A DNA stretch of 5,463 nucleotides from an uncultured Eggerthellaceae bacterium (GCA_934623455.1 CAKTVK010000126.1:1-5463), one strand, 5' to 3'; positions 1-5,463 are shown, numbered from the stretch's first letter. The notes: generated from the sequence alone by a model not told the origin. Translations and numbers: made by a program.

Positions 1-7
1 CTCGGAC

Positions 8-62
8 TCATCCGAACGCGTTCGGGTCAGTTCGAGAACAAAACGCAAGTGTTCGGATGAAC
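8..62. repeat. Cluster of GAAC/GTTC half-sites, possible operator region
   Basis: Six GAAC or GTTC tetramers fall within about 50 bases (14-17, 20-23, 30-33, 36-39, 51-54, 59-62). They form a perfect 14-bp palindrome CCGAACGCGTTCGG (12-25), a GTTC-GA-GAAC dyad (30-39) and a GTTC-GGAT-GAAC dyad (51-62). In addition, the 10-mer at 8-17 is perfectly complementary to 51-60, so the segment could also fold as a stem with a 33-nt loop. The cluster lies about 80 bases upstream of the likely cysE promoter. It may be an operator for an unidentified regulator, or the 3' end of an upstream gene's transcript. The repeats are seen directly; the function is inference. Confidence 0.45.
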
Positions 63-141
63 TTGCAAATTAACTACCGCAATTCCTACCCTTTCGCTGC
101 CGAAAAAATCCGTATGCGCCGCGCCGCAAGACCAACGCTCT

Positions 142-150
142 TGGTATCAT
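142..150 (+). promoter_or_regulatory. Candidate extended -10 promoter for cysE
   Basis: The sequence TGGTATCAT fits an extended -10 element (TGn followed by a one-mismatch TATAAT). No good -35 hexamer lies 17 bases upstream, as is common for extended -10 promoters. Transcription would start near 157, leaving a leader of about 60 bases before the ATG at 218. This also means the ATG at 149 would lie inside the promoter and not be translated. A weaker alternative is TTGCAA (64-69) with TACCCT (87-92), spacer 17. Confidence 0.35.
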
Positions 151-206
151 GGAAAAAACAATTTCCCGCGCGAAACTGACGCACGGTGCGCATGCATTGC
201 GAAAGC

Positions 207-211
207 GAGGA
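207..211 (+). promoter_or_regulatory. Ribosome binding site that sets the cysE start
   Basis: GAGGA sits 6 bases upstream of the ATG at 218. No comparable purine-rich site precedes the in-frame ATG at 149, so the downstream start is preferred. Confidence 0.65.
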
Positions 212-217
212 CCGTCT

Positions 218-1138
218 ATGATTACGCAAAAACTTGATCAGCACATTGCCGCTTTTCTTGAGGGCTACGAGGCCGAAGAGCATTTCTTCGCTGGCTACAA
301 GAAGCATTTTCCCAGCAGATCGGCGGTTATCGACCTGCTTGACGACATCAAAGTTCTCATGTTTCCTGGGTACTTCGACAACGAATGCGCTGCGGGCGAT
401 AAATCCGAATACTTGCTAAGCGAGCGCTTGATGCACATTCAGCGCGTTACGCAGACGCAAATCAAAAAAGCACTGCTTTACGAAAACAACGGGCTCTCCG
501 AAGACGAGGCCTCCCAACGCGCAGAAGTTGCCGCCGAAGCATTTATGGACGAACTGCCCCACGTGCAATCGCTGCTGCTCAAAGACGTGCAGGCCGCTTT
601 CGATGGCGACCCCGCTGCCAGCAGTCGCGAGGAAATTGTGCTGTGCTACCCCGGATTCTTCGCCATTTTCGTACACCGCATTGCTCATGTGCTGTACCAG
701 CAAAACGTGCCGCTGATTCCTCGCCTGATGAGCGAGTACGCACACGGCGTAACGGGCGTTGACATTGCACCGGGCGCAACCATTGGCGAGTACTTTTTCA
801 TCGACCATGCAACGGGCGTGGTCATTGGCGAAACAACCATCATTGGCGCGCATTGCAAGCTGTATCAGGGCGTTACCCTGGGCGCGCTCTCCACGCGCAA
901 GGGCCAAATGCTGCGCGGCGTAAAACGCCACCCCACGTTGGAGGATTACGTAACGGTGTACTCCAACGCCAGCGTGCTAGGCGGCGAAACCGTGATTGGC
1001 GAAGGCACCGTGATTGGCGGCAGTGCCTTTGTGTGCCAGTCCACGCCGAAAAACGCGCGAGTGAGCGTGAAGAACCAGGAAATCACCGTGCACGACCCCG
1101 CTGCGGACGACCCCGAGGACGACTTCGAGGAAGTATAA
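218..1138 (+). CDS. cysE: Serine O-acetyltransferase (EpsC/CysE type)
   Basis: Transfers an acetyl group from acetyl-CoA to L-serine, giving O-acetylserine for cysteine synthesis by O-acetylserine sulfhydrylase in the cytoplasm. From the ATG at 218 the protein has 306 residues. Residues 1-140 form an alpha-helical N-terminal domain, followed by a helix with YPGFFAIFVHRIAHVLY (144-160) and a left-handed beta-helix of hexapeptide repeats (about 181-285). By comparison with E. coli CysE, the catalytic or serine-binding residues are present: Asp182 in VDIAPGA, Asp196-His197 in DHATGVVIGET and His238 in KRHP. The ATG at 149 would add 23 basic residues, but it lacks a ribosome binding site and overlaps a likely -10 element. 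The C-terminus is a strongly acidic tail ending in Val, not the Ile that docks into CysK in well-studied enzymes. A TAA ends the gene; no obvious terminator follows, and 174 bases separate it from xpt. Length and motifs fit the longer serine acetyltransferases found in Gram-positives and Bacteroidetes. Confidence 0.93.
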   Translation: MITQKLDQHIAAFLEGYEAEEHFFAGYKKHFPSRSAVIDLLDDIKVLMFPGYFDNECAAGDKSEYLLSERLMHIQRVTQTQIKKALLYENNGLSEDEASQRAEVAAEAFMDELPHVQSLLLKDVQAAFDGDPAASSREEIVLCYPGFFAIFVHRIAHVLYQQNVPLIPRLMSEYAHGVTGVDIAPGATIGEYFFIDHATGVVIGETTIIGAHCKLYQGVTLGALSTRKGQMLRGVKRHPTLEDYVTVYSNASVLGGETVIGEGTVIGGSAFVCQSTPKNARVSVKNQEITVHDPAADDPEDDFEEV

Positions 1139-1312
1139 GCGCTGAATCGCGGCGCCACAAGCTTGGAAAGATCGATGCCGCAAGCACCAGTGCACGCAGC
1201 GCATAACCGACGAACGCACAGAAAACGCGAGGCGCAGGGCGAATCGACAGCAGGCCAACCGCGCATGTAAATCTGCGCGCAAGAAAGCAGCAAAACAGGG
1301 GGAGCGCGAATC

Positions 1313-1894
1313 ATGAAATTGCTGGAAGAACGTATTGTCGCTGATGGCGAGGTCAAAGCCGATGGCGTATTAAAGGTTGGTTCGTTTTTGAACCACCAGC
1401 TGGACACGGCGCTGCTTGATGAAATGGGTGCGGAATAGGCGCGTTTGTTTGCGGGCAAGCCCATCAATAAGATTCTGACCATCGAGGCATCGGGGATTGG
1501 CATCGCTTGCATTGCTGCACGCCATTTCAACAACGTACCCGTGGTGTTCGCGAAAAAAGCGAAGTCCATCAACTTGACGGGCGACCAGTATATGACCAAG
1601 GTTCAGTCGTTTACCCACGGCAAAGTATTCGATGTTATTGTTGAAAAACGCCTGCTCACACCGCAAGATCACGTGCTTATCATCGATGACTTCATGGCAA
1701 TGGGCGCCGCCATGAACGGCCTCTTGGAACTCTGCGAGCAAGCAAACGTTACCGTTGAGGGCATTGGCATCGCCATCGAAAAAGGGTTCCAACCCGGCGG
1801 CAAGCAACTGCGCGAACGCGGCTACCAAGTGGAGAGCCTGGCAATCATCGAGTCAATGGATTCCGAAACCGGCACGATAACGTTTCGCCCGTAG
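1313..1894 (+). pseudogene. xpt: Xanthine phosphoribosyltransferase gene with in-frame TAG at codon 42
   Basis: Xpt converts xanthine and PRPP to XMP in purine salvage. Read through the TAG at 1436-1438, the frame gives 193 codons from the ATG at 1313 to a TAG at 1892-1894, almost the same as the 194-residue B. subtilis protein and collinear with it throughout. The ATG has a strong site, AGGGGGA (1297-1303), 9 bases upstream. Upstream of the TAG are the conserved Leu20 and Asn27 ([10 protein letters not shown]), which contact xanthine in the B. subtilis enzyme. Downstream are TIEASGI (56-62), the PRPP-loop region [13 protein letters not shown] (121-133) and EKGFQPG (156-162) with the xanthine-contacting Lys157. 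At codon 42 the B. subtilis protein has Phe; TGG (Trp) to TAG is one simple one-base explanation. Restart downstream, for example at TTG 1445, would lose the N-terminal substrate residues, so that product is unlikely to work. No frameshift or other decay is visible, which suggests a recent mutation, a sequencing error or, less likely, readthrough. No guanine riboswitch is evident upstream. Confidence 0.85.
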
Positions 1895-1962
1895 GCGCAC
1901 GCGGATTGGGGTTTTCAGGCTCTGCACCTTCGACCTCTGCCCAGCCCCACCCGTAGGCGCAC
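1888..1962 (+). repeat. 13-bp direct repeat spanning the xpt stop codon
   Basis: CCCGTAGGCGCAC occurs at 1888-1900, where it contains the xpt stop codon, and again at 1950-1962, where it overlaps the stem and loop of the downstream hairpin. Both copies are followed a few bases later by GGGG. This looks like a short duplication of the gene end or a repeat unit inserted immediately behind xpt. Confidence 0.6.
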
Positions 1963-1974
1963 ACGGGTGGGGCT
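1943..1974 (+). terminator. 12-bp perfect hairpin after xpt, possible terminator
   Basis: AGCCCCACCCGT (1943-1954) pairs perfectly with ACGGGTGGGGCT (1963-1974) around an 8-nt loop, 48 bases after the xpt stop. The stem is very GC-rich and would fold stably in RNA. There is no T-run after it on either strand, so it is not a textbook intrinsic terminator. It may act as a tract-less terminator or a 3'-end protecting stem, or be part of a dispersed repeat. Confidence 0.5.
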
Positions 1975-2038
1975 CCTCGGTTGCGCGGTTTCGGCGTGCA
2001 TTTTTCCGCACGAACCCCTGCCAAAACTCGGGCTGAAA

Positions 2039-2278
2039 TCATGTTGTTGAAAATACACCCTGCAATTCGAAGTTGTGGTAGGTTGGGGGTAGGTCGGAAG
2101 CGCAAATCGGGACATTTTTCAGCGCACGTTTTACGAGCAAGAAGTATGAATTTATAAAATACCTGTTCATGATTATGCTCAATTAAGCTATATTACAGCG
2201 CAAGACCGCTACCAAGACCCAGACCTACTTCCAACCTACCACAACTTCGAATTTGACCCCGCTTTTTCAACAACATGA
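2039..2278. repeat. 240-bp long inverted-repeat element between xpt and prfC
   Basis: Two arms face each other in a single register. The outer 15 bases 2039-2053 pair perfectly with 2264-2278. Next comes a symmetrical unpaired block of 10 by 10 bases (2054-2063 and 2254-2263). Then 2064-2095 pairs with 2222-2253 over 32 positions, interrupted only by two G-U wobbles (2087-2088 with 2229-2230); the first 23 of these are perfect. The 126-base core (2096-2221) is markedly AT-rich between about 2143 and 2196, unlike the flanks. No believable protein is encoded. Candidates are a MITE-like or palindromic intergenic repeat, a structured RNA, or an invertible segment; the sequence alone does not decide. 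It fills most of the 549-base gap between xpt and prfC. Confidence 0.8.
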
Positions 2279-2394
2279 CCGAAAACGAATACCGGGAAGA
2301 CCGCTCGTGCCCCAACCGCCCCGATTCCGCTCGAAATCGATGCAGGTCTTTTCTGTTTCCCCTGCAAATACGGCAAGCATCCTCCAAAATGCAG

Positions 2395-2400
2395 TATTAT
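2395..2400 (+). promoter_or_regulatory. Candidate -10 box for prfC
   Basis: TATTAT matches the -10 consensus at five of six positions and lies 44 bases upstream of the GTG start of prfC. The -35 region is poor (GGCAAG at 2372-2377, spacer 17), so this is a weak call. An alternative, also weak, is TTCATG (2166-2171) with TATATT (2189-2194), spacer 17, inside the inverted-repeat core. Confidence 0.3.
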
Positions 2401-2431
2401 ATGAGGGTTACACAAATTGCGGAAACTGCAG

Positions 2432-2438
2432 AAAGGGA
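2432..2438 (+). promoter_or_regulatory. Ribosome binding site that sets the prfC start
   Basis: AAAGGGA lies 5 bases before the GTG at 2444. The in-frame TTG at 2417 would add nine residues, overlaps this site and has no purine-rich site of its own, so GTG is the preferred start. Confidence 0.6.
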
Positions 2439-2443
2439 TATTC

Positions 2444-4057
2444 GTGTCTACGCTTTCCGATCAAATAGCATCAAGGCGCACGTTCGCCATTATCAGCCAC
2501 CCCGATGCGGGCAAAACAACGCTTACCGAGAAACTGCTGCTGTATACGGGCACCATTCAATCGGCAGGCTCGGTAAAGGGCAAAGGCGGGTCCCGCCAGG
2601 CAACCAGCGACTGGATGGACATCGAAAAAGAGCGCGGCATTTCCGTGACCTCCTCGGTGCTTCAGTTCACCTACGGCGGAAAGTGTGTCAACATCCTTGA
2701 TACCCCTGGCCACCAGGACTTTTCCGAAGATACGTACCGTACGCTCATGGCTGCCGACGCCGCTGTAATGGTTATCGACGGCGCAAAAGGCGTTGAAGCG
2801 CAAACAAAAAAGCTCTTCAAGGTTTGCACGCTGCGCCATATCCCCATCTTCACGTTCGTAAACAAGTGCGACCGCGAAATCCGCGATCCCTTTGAGCTGG
2901 TGGAAGAAATCGAGCAGGTGCTGGGCATCAACACCTACGCTATGAACTGGCCCGTTGGTAACGGACGCGATTTCCGCGGCGTGTTTGACCGCGACACGCG
3001 TCGCGTTATTTCCTTCTCGGGCGACGGTCACGCGAACGCCCAGAAAATGGTCGAGGAAATCGAAAGCGAGCTGGATGACCCGCAGACCATCGAGCGCATT
3101 GGTCAAAACAACTACCAGACCCTTACCGATGAGCTGGAGCTTCTTGACGGCGCCGGTGATGAGTTCGACTTGGATGCCGTGTTAAGCGGCAAGCTGACTC
3201 CCGTTTTCTTCGGATCGGCGCTCACGAACTTCGGCGTTGAACCTTTCTTGAAAGAGTTCCTGAAACTCACCCCCACGCCGCTGGCATACCGCGATGTGAA
3301 CACGAACGAGCTGATTGACCCCATGCGCGATGAATTCAGCGGCTTCGTATTCAAAATCCAGGCGAACATGGACAAAAACCACCGCGACCGTATTGCTTTC
3401 GTGCGCATTTGCTCGGGCAAATTCGAACGCGGCATGGATGCCTACCATGTTCAAGGCGGCAAGAAAATCAAGCTTGCCACCGGCACGGCAATGATGGCCG
3501 ACGACCGCGCCATTGTAGACGAAGCATATGCCGGCGACATCGTGGGCCTGTTCGACCCGGGTATTTTCAGCATTGGCGACACGCTGTGCGGCGGCAACTT
3601 GCGCGTTCAGTATCCGCCCATTCCCACGTTCACGCCCGAATTCTTTGCGCGCGTAAGCCAGGTGAACACCCTAAAGCGCAAGCAATTTGTGAAGGGAATG
3701 GAGCAGCTGGCTCAAGAAGGCGCCATCCAAATCTTCCGCGAACTGGGCATGGGCATGGAGAGCGTTATTGTGGGCGTTGTGGGCGTTTTGCAGTTTGACG
3801 TGCTGGAACGTCGTCTGAAAAGCGAGTACGGCGTGGAGGTCCGCCGCCAGCCGCTACACTACAGCGAGATTCGCTGGGTCATGAATGACCCCGAAAAGCT
3901 GGATATTGCAAAAATGCGCCTTTCTTCCGACGTTTTACGCGTGGAGAACATGCGCGGGCGGCGTCTGCTGCTGTTTACGAACGAGTTTAGCGTGCGCTGG
4001 ATAACTGAGCGCAACCCCGAACTGCAACTTTCCGAATTTGGCAACGTCGAATTCTAG
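2444..4057 (+). CDS. prfC: Peptide chain release factor 3 (RF3)
   Basis: RF3 is a translational GTPase that removes RF1 or RF2 from the ribosome after peptide release. From the GTG at 2444 the protein has 537 residues, close to the 529 of E. coli RF3, and it aligns over its whole length. The GTPase motifs are clear: G1 SHPDAGKTT (18-26), the switch I region with ERGISVTSS (63-71), G3 DTPGHQDF (86-93) and G4 NKCD (140-143). The beta-barrel domain begins near GFVFKIQANMD (300-310) with RDRIAF following. The C-terminal domain carries VGVLQFDVLERRLKSEYGVE around 446-465, an RF3 hallmark that separates it from EF-G, TetM and TypA. The gene ends TAG-TAA, a tandem stop. The VanZ-like gene starts 24 bases later with its own ribosome binding site, suggesting co-transcription. 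Nothing suggests damage. RF3 is dispensable in many bacteria. Confidence 0.96.
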   Translation: MSTLSDQIASRRTFAIISHPDAGKTTLTEKLLLYTGTIQSAGSVKGKGGSRQATSDWMDIEKERGISVTSSVLQFTYGGKCVNILDTPGHQDFSEDTYRTLMAADAAVMVIDGAKGVEAQTKKLFKVCTLRHIPIFTFVNKCDREIRDPFELVEEIEQVLGINTYAMNWPVGNGRDFRGVFDRDTRRVISFSGDGHANAQKMVEEIESELDDPQTIERIGQNNYQTLTDELELLDGAGDEFDLDAVLSGKLTPVFFGSALTNFGVEPFLKEFLKLTPTPLAYRDVNTNELIDPMRDEFSGFVFKIQANMDKNHRDRIAFVRICSGKFERGMDAYHVQGGKKIKLATGTAMMADDRAIVDEAYAGDIVGLFDPGIFSIGDTLCGGNLRVQYPPIPTFTPEFFARVSQVNTLKRKQFVKGMEQLAQEGAIQIFRELGMGMESVIVGVVGVLQFDVLERRLKSEYGVEVRRQPLHYSEIRWVMNDPEKLDIAKMRLSSDVLRVENMRGRRLLLFTNEFSVRWITERNPELQLSEFGNVEF

Positions 4058-4081
4058 TAACAACGAACGGAGAAATCAGCC

Positions 4082-4636
4082 TTGCCTAAGCCGATTACCG
4101 GGAAAATCAAGCTGAAGAAGCCGACGCGCCACACAGCGTTATCGCTGGTGGCGCTCGTTTTATGGTGCGCTTTCATCTTTTACATGAGTGCGCGCGTTGC
4201 TCAAGATTCCGATGCGCTGAGCCTGGGGTTTGCGGGACGTTTCTTGCACTTGGTGGTTCCCGGGTTTAGCGATATGAGCGCGGCCGACCAGCTTGCCTTA
4301 GCGAAAAGCATTAACCACCCCGTGCGCAAGCTGGCGCATTTCACGGAGTACCTGGTTCTGGGCATGCTTGCCATCAATGCACTGCGACTGCATATGGGCA
4401 GTTCAGAGCGCGATTCGGAAGACAGGGCGACAGCACCTTTCCGAAACCTTCGTATCCCTGTATTGAGCTGGGCGTTCTGCGTTCTCTATGCCGCTAGCGA
4501 CGAGTTCCATCAACTGTTCGTGCCTGGTCGCGCCGGCTTGATCACCGATGTCTGCATTGATTCCGCAGGAGCGCTCCTGGGAATCCTGCTCTTCCTTATC
4601 GCGCTTCAACTGATTTCGCGCCGTGCCAAACGATAG
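4082..4636 (+). CDS. VanZ-like family membrane protein
   Basis: A 184-residue predicted inner-membrane protein. Four hydrophobic segments are visible at about 18-35, 87-103, 125-139 and 159-178, after a basic N-terminus that should stay in the cytoplasm. VanZ-family signatures are present: RKLAHFTEY (82-90), DEFHQLFVPGR (140-150) and DVCIDSAGALLG (156-167). VanZ itself gives low-level teicoplanin resistance in Enterococcus; most family members are not linked to vancomycin clusters, and their biochemical role is not well defined. No van genes lie nearby, so resistance should not be assumed. The start is TTG at 4082, supported by GGAG (4069-4072) 9 bases upstream; no other start in this frame is as well placed. 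It is probably the second gene of a prfC operon. It ends in TAG, with no clear terminator after it. Confidence 0.88.
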   Translation: MPKPITGKIKLKKPTRHTALSLVALVLWCAFIFYMSARVAQDSDALSLGFAGRFLHLVVPGFSDMSAADQLALAKSINHPVRKLAHFTEYLVLGMLAINALRLHMGSSERDSEDRATAPFRNLRIPVLSWAFCVLYAASDEFHQLFVPGRAGLITDVCIDSAGALLGILLFLIALQLISRRAKR

Positions 4637-4641
4637 CAGAA

Positions 4642-4669
4642 CGTGACGGCCGCGTGACAGGCGCGTGAC
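4642..4669. repeat. Three CGTGAC direct repeats with exact 11-bp period
   Basis: CGTGAC occurs at 4642-4647, 4653-4658 and 4664-4669, each start exactly 11 bases after the last. On the other strand this reads GTCACG-N5-GTCACG-N5-GTCACG. A period of about one helical turn places the copies on one face of the DNA, the arrangement used by PhoB/OmpR-family response regulators. It starts 5 bases after the VanZ-like gene and lies about 110 bases upstream of the promoter of the next gene, so it could be an upstream activator or repressor site. The repeat is seen directly; the regulator is unknown. Confidence 0.6.
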
Positions 4670-4779
4670 CGATGCGCAACTAAAACGTGCTCTGCACCAA
4701 TGCCAACCGCAAGAACCATCGCGGCAAGGTCAAAAAACGGCAACAGATAGCACGCGTTCCTACACAGTTCTACTCAACT

Positions 4780-4788
4780 TGGTACAAT
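4780..4788 (+). promoter_or_regulatory. Extended -10 promoter for the SPFH gene
   Basis: TGGTACAAT is an extended -10 element (TGn plus TACAAT, one mismatch to TATAAT). A convincing -35 is not visible. Transcription would begin near 4795, giving a leader of about 40 bases. The same TTGGTA core precedes cysE. Confidence 0.55.
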
Positions 4789-4834
4789 TAAAAGCAATAC
4801 GATTCCGGTAAACCACCGAAAGATAGGAGACCTT

Positions 4835-5463
4835 ATGGGTTTGATCAGCAGCCTTTTTACCCTGCTCCCCACGCTTGTCATCATCGTTCTCATTTTGCTC
4901 ATTATGGGCGGCGCGTTTTTTGTTGTACAACAGCAAAATGCTTACATCATTGAACGTCTGGGCAAGTACAACCGCATTGTGGGACCGGGCTTTCACTTCA
5001 AGATTCCCGTTCTTGAGCGCGTTGCTGCGAAAGTGGGCATGCGCACGAACCAGATCGACTTCCGCATTGACGCGAAGACGAAGGATAACGTAACGGTGAC
5101 CATGGACATTGCCGCGCAGTATCACGTGAGCTACGACCAAGATGTCGCAGGTAAACGCGGCAACGGCGTATACCGCAGCTATTATATGCTCAGCGAACCC
5201 ATCAATCAGATGCGCGCGTACCTGATTGACGCGCTTCGTTCCGCCGTGCCCGGTTACACACTTGACGAAGTGTTCGACAAGAAAGATTCCATTGCAAGCG
5301 ATGTAAACGCTACCGTTTCCGCTATGATGCGCGAATACGGATACGACCTGGTCAGCACGTTGATTACCAGCATTGGCCTGCCACCGGATGTTGAGCAGTC
5401 CATGAACAAGATCAACAGCGCGCAGCGTGAGCGCATTGCCGCACAGAGCCTTGCCGAAGCCGA
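4835..5463 (+). CDS. SPFH/stomatin-family membrane protein, HIR-like, partial (3' end outside window)
   Basis: The reading frame is open to the window edge and gives the first 209 residues. A strong site, AGGAGA (4825-4830), lies 4 bases before the ATG at 4835. Residues 7-31 form one hydrophobic N-terminal membrane anchor. The SPFH (prohibitin homology) domain follows from about 33, with NAYIIERLGKYNRIVGPGFH (35-54), TKDNVTVTMDI (82-92), LRSAVPGYTLDEVF (134-147) and a start of the coiled-coil region at MNKINSAQRERIAAQSLAEA (190-209). The TKDNV and MNKINSAQRER motifs most resemble the hypersensitive-induced-reaction (HIR) branch of the family, rather than HflK/HflC. Relative to plant HIR proteins as I recall them, there appears to be a short insertion near 103-112. 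Such proteins form ring- or cage-like membrane assemblies that organise proteases or lipid microdomains. A NfeD-like partner is often adjacent in bacteria but cannot be seen here. It is likely transcribed from its own promoter. Confidence 0.9.
   Translation, partial: MGLISSLFTLLPTLVIIVLILLIMGGAFFVVQQQNAYIIERLGKYNRIVGPGFHFKIPVLERVAAKVGMRTNQIDFRIDAKTKDNVTVTMDIAAQYHVSYDQDVAGKRGNGVYRSYYMLSEPINQMRAYLIDALRSAVPGYTLDEVFDKKDSIASDVNATVSAMMREYGYDLVSTLITSIGLPPDVEQSMNKINSAQRERIAAQSLAEA

Noticed and set aside
12..25. LexA (SOS) box at CCGAACGCGTTCGG.
   Set aside because: Gram-positive LexA boxes place 4 bases between GAAC and GTTC; here there are only 2.
149..217. In-frame ATG at 149 as the cysE start, adding 23 residues.
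   Set aside because: No ribosome binding site precedes it, it overlaps a likely -10 element, and the ATG at 218 has GAGGA at good spacing and begins where the family homology is expected.
416..931. 171-residue minus-strand reading frame inside cysE.
   Set aside because: It is a shadow of the conserved serine acetyltransferase frame, with no recognisable motif.
1139..1312. Guanine/xanthine riboswitch upstream of xpt, as in Bacillus.
   Set aside because: The conserved purine-aptamer core is not recognisable; only a small 6-bp stem (1260-1265 with 1274-1279) was seen.
1436..1438. Pyrrolysine or genome-wide UAG reassignment.
   Set aside because: UAG is the normal stop for xpt itself, prfC and the VanZ-like gene in this window, and Xpt has no known need for pyrrolysine.
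946..1599. 217-residue minus-strand reading frame across the end of cysE and the start of xpt.
   Set aside because: It lies antisense to two recognised genes, shows no family features, and is explained by their codon bias.
2275..2700. Plus-strand reading frame of 141 residues overlapping the prfC start.
   Set aside because: It runs out of frame into the conserved GTPase region of prfC, and its first part lies in non-coding repeat flank with no ribosome binding site.
2471..3106. 211-residue minus-strand reading frame inside prfC.
   Set aside because: It is antisense to a fully conserved RF3 reading frame and has no recognisable domain.
4700..4745. Terminator after the VanZ-like gene.
   Set aside because: Only short interrupted stems (CCGC with GCGG) are present, and the following run is A-rich instead of T-rich on the plus strand.

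Overview
The window looks like chromosomal DNA from a Gram-positive, moderately GC-rich bacterium. The EpsC-type serine acetyltransferase, Bacillus-type xanthine phosphoribosyltransferase, RF3, VanZ-like protein, HIR-like SPFH protein and strong AGGAGA-like ribosome binding sites would all suit an actinobacterium of the Coriobacteriia (Eggerthellales-like). That placement is an inference from gene content and general sequence character; no 16S or other decisive marker is present. All genes lie on the plus strand.

Layout. Positions 1-217 are an upstream region with a dense cluster of GAAC/GTTC half-sites and a possible extended -10 promoter. Positions 218-1138 encode serine O-acetyltransferase (cysE), the first committed step of cysteine synthesis. 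Positions 1313-1894 hold an otherwise complete xanthine phosphoribosyltransferase gene (xpt) broken by one in-frame TAG at codon 42. Positions 1895-2443 are a 549-base non-coding stretch with a 12-bp perfect hairpin just after xpt and a large 240-bp inverted-repeat element (two 47-nt arms around an AT-rich core). Positions 2444-4057 encode peptide chain release factor 3 (prfC), followed after 24 bases by a VanZ-like membrane protein (4082-4636), probably as one transcription unit. Positions 4637-4834 are non-coding, with three exactly 11-bp-spaced copies of CGTGAC and a good extended -10 promoter. From 4835 to the end of the window runs the N-terminal part of an SPFH/stomatin-family membrane protein, cut by the window edge.

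The genes do not form one pathway: amino-acid synthesis, purine salvage, translation termination and envelope functions sit side by side. The least ordinary parts are the TAG-interrupted xpt, the long inverted repeat between xpt and prfC (a palindromic repeat element, a structured RNA or an invertible segment), and the 11-bp direct repeats before the SPFH gene. No CRISPR array, transposase, tRNA or rRNA was seen.
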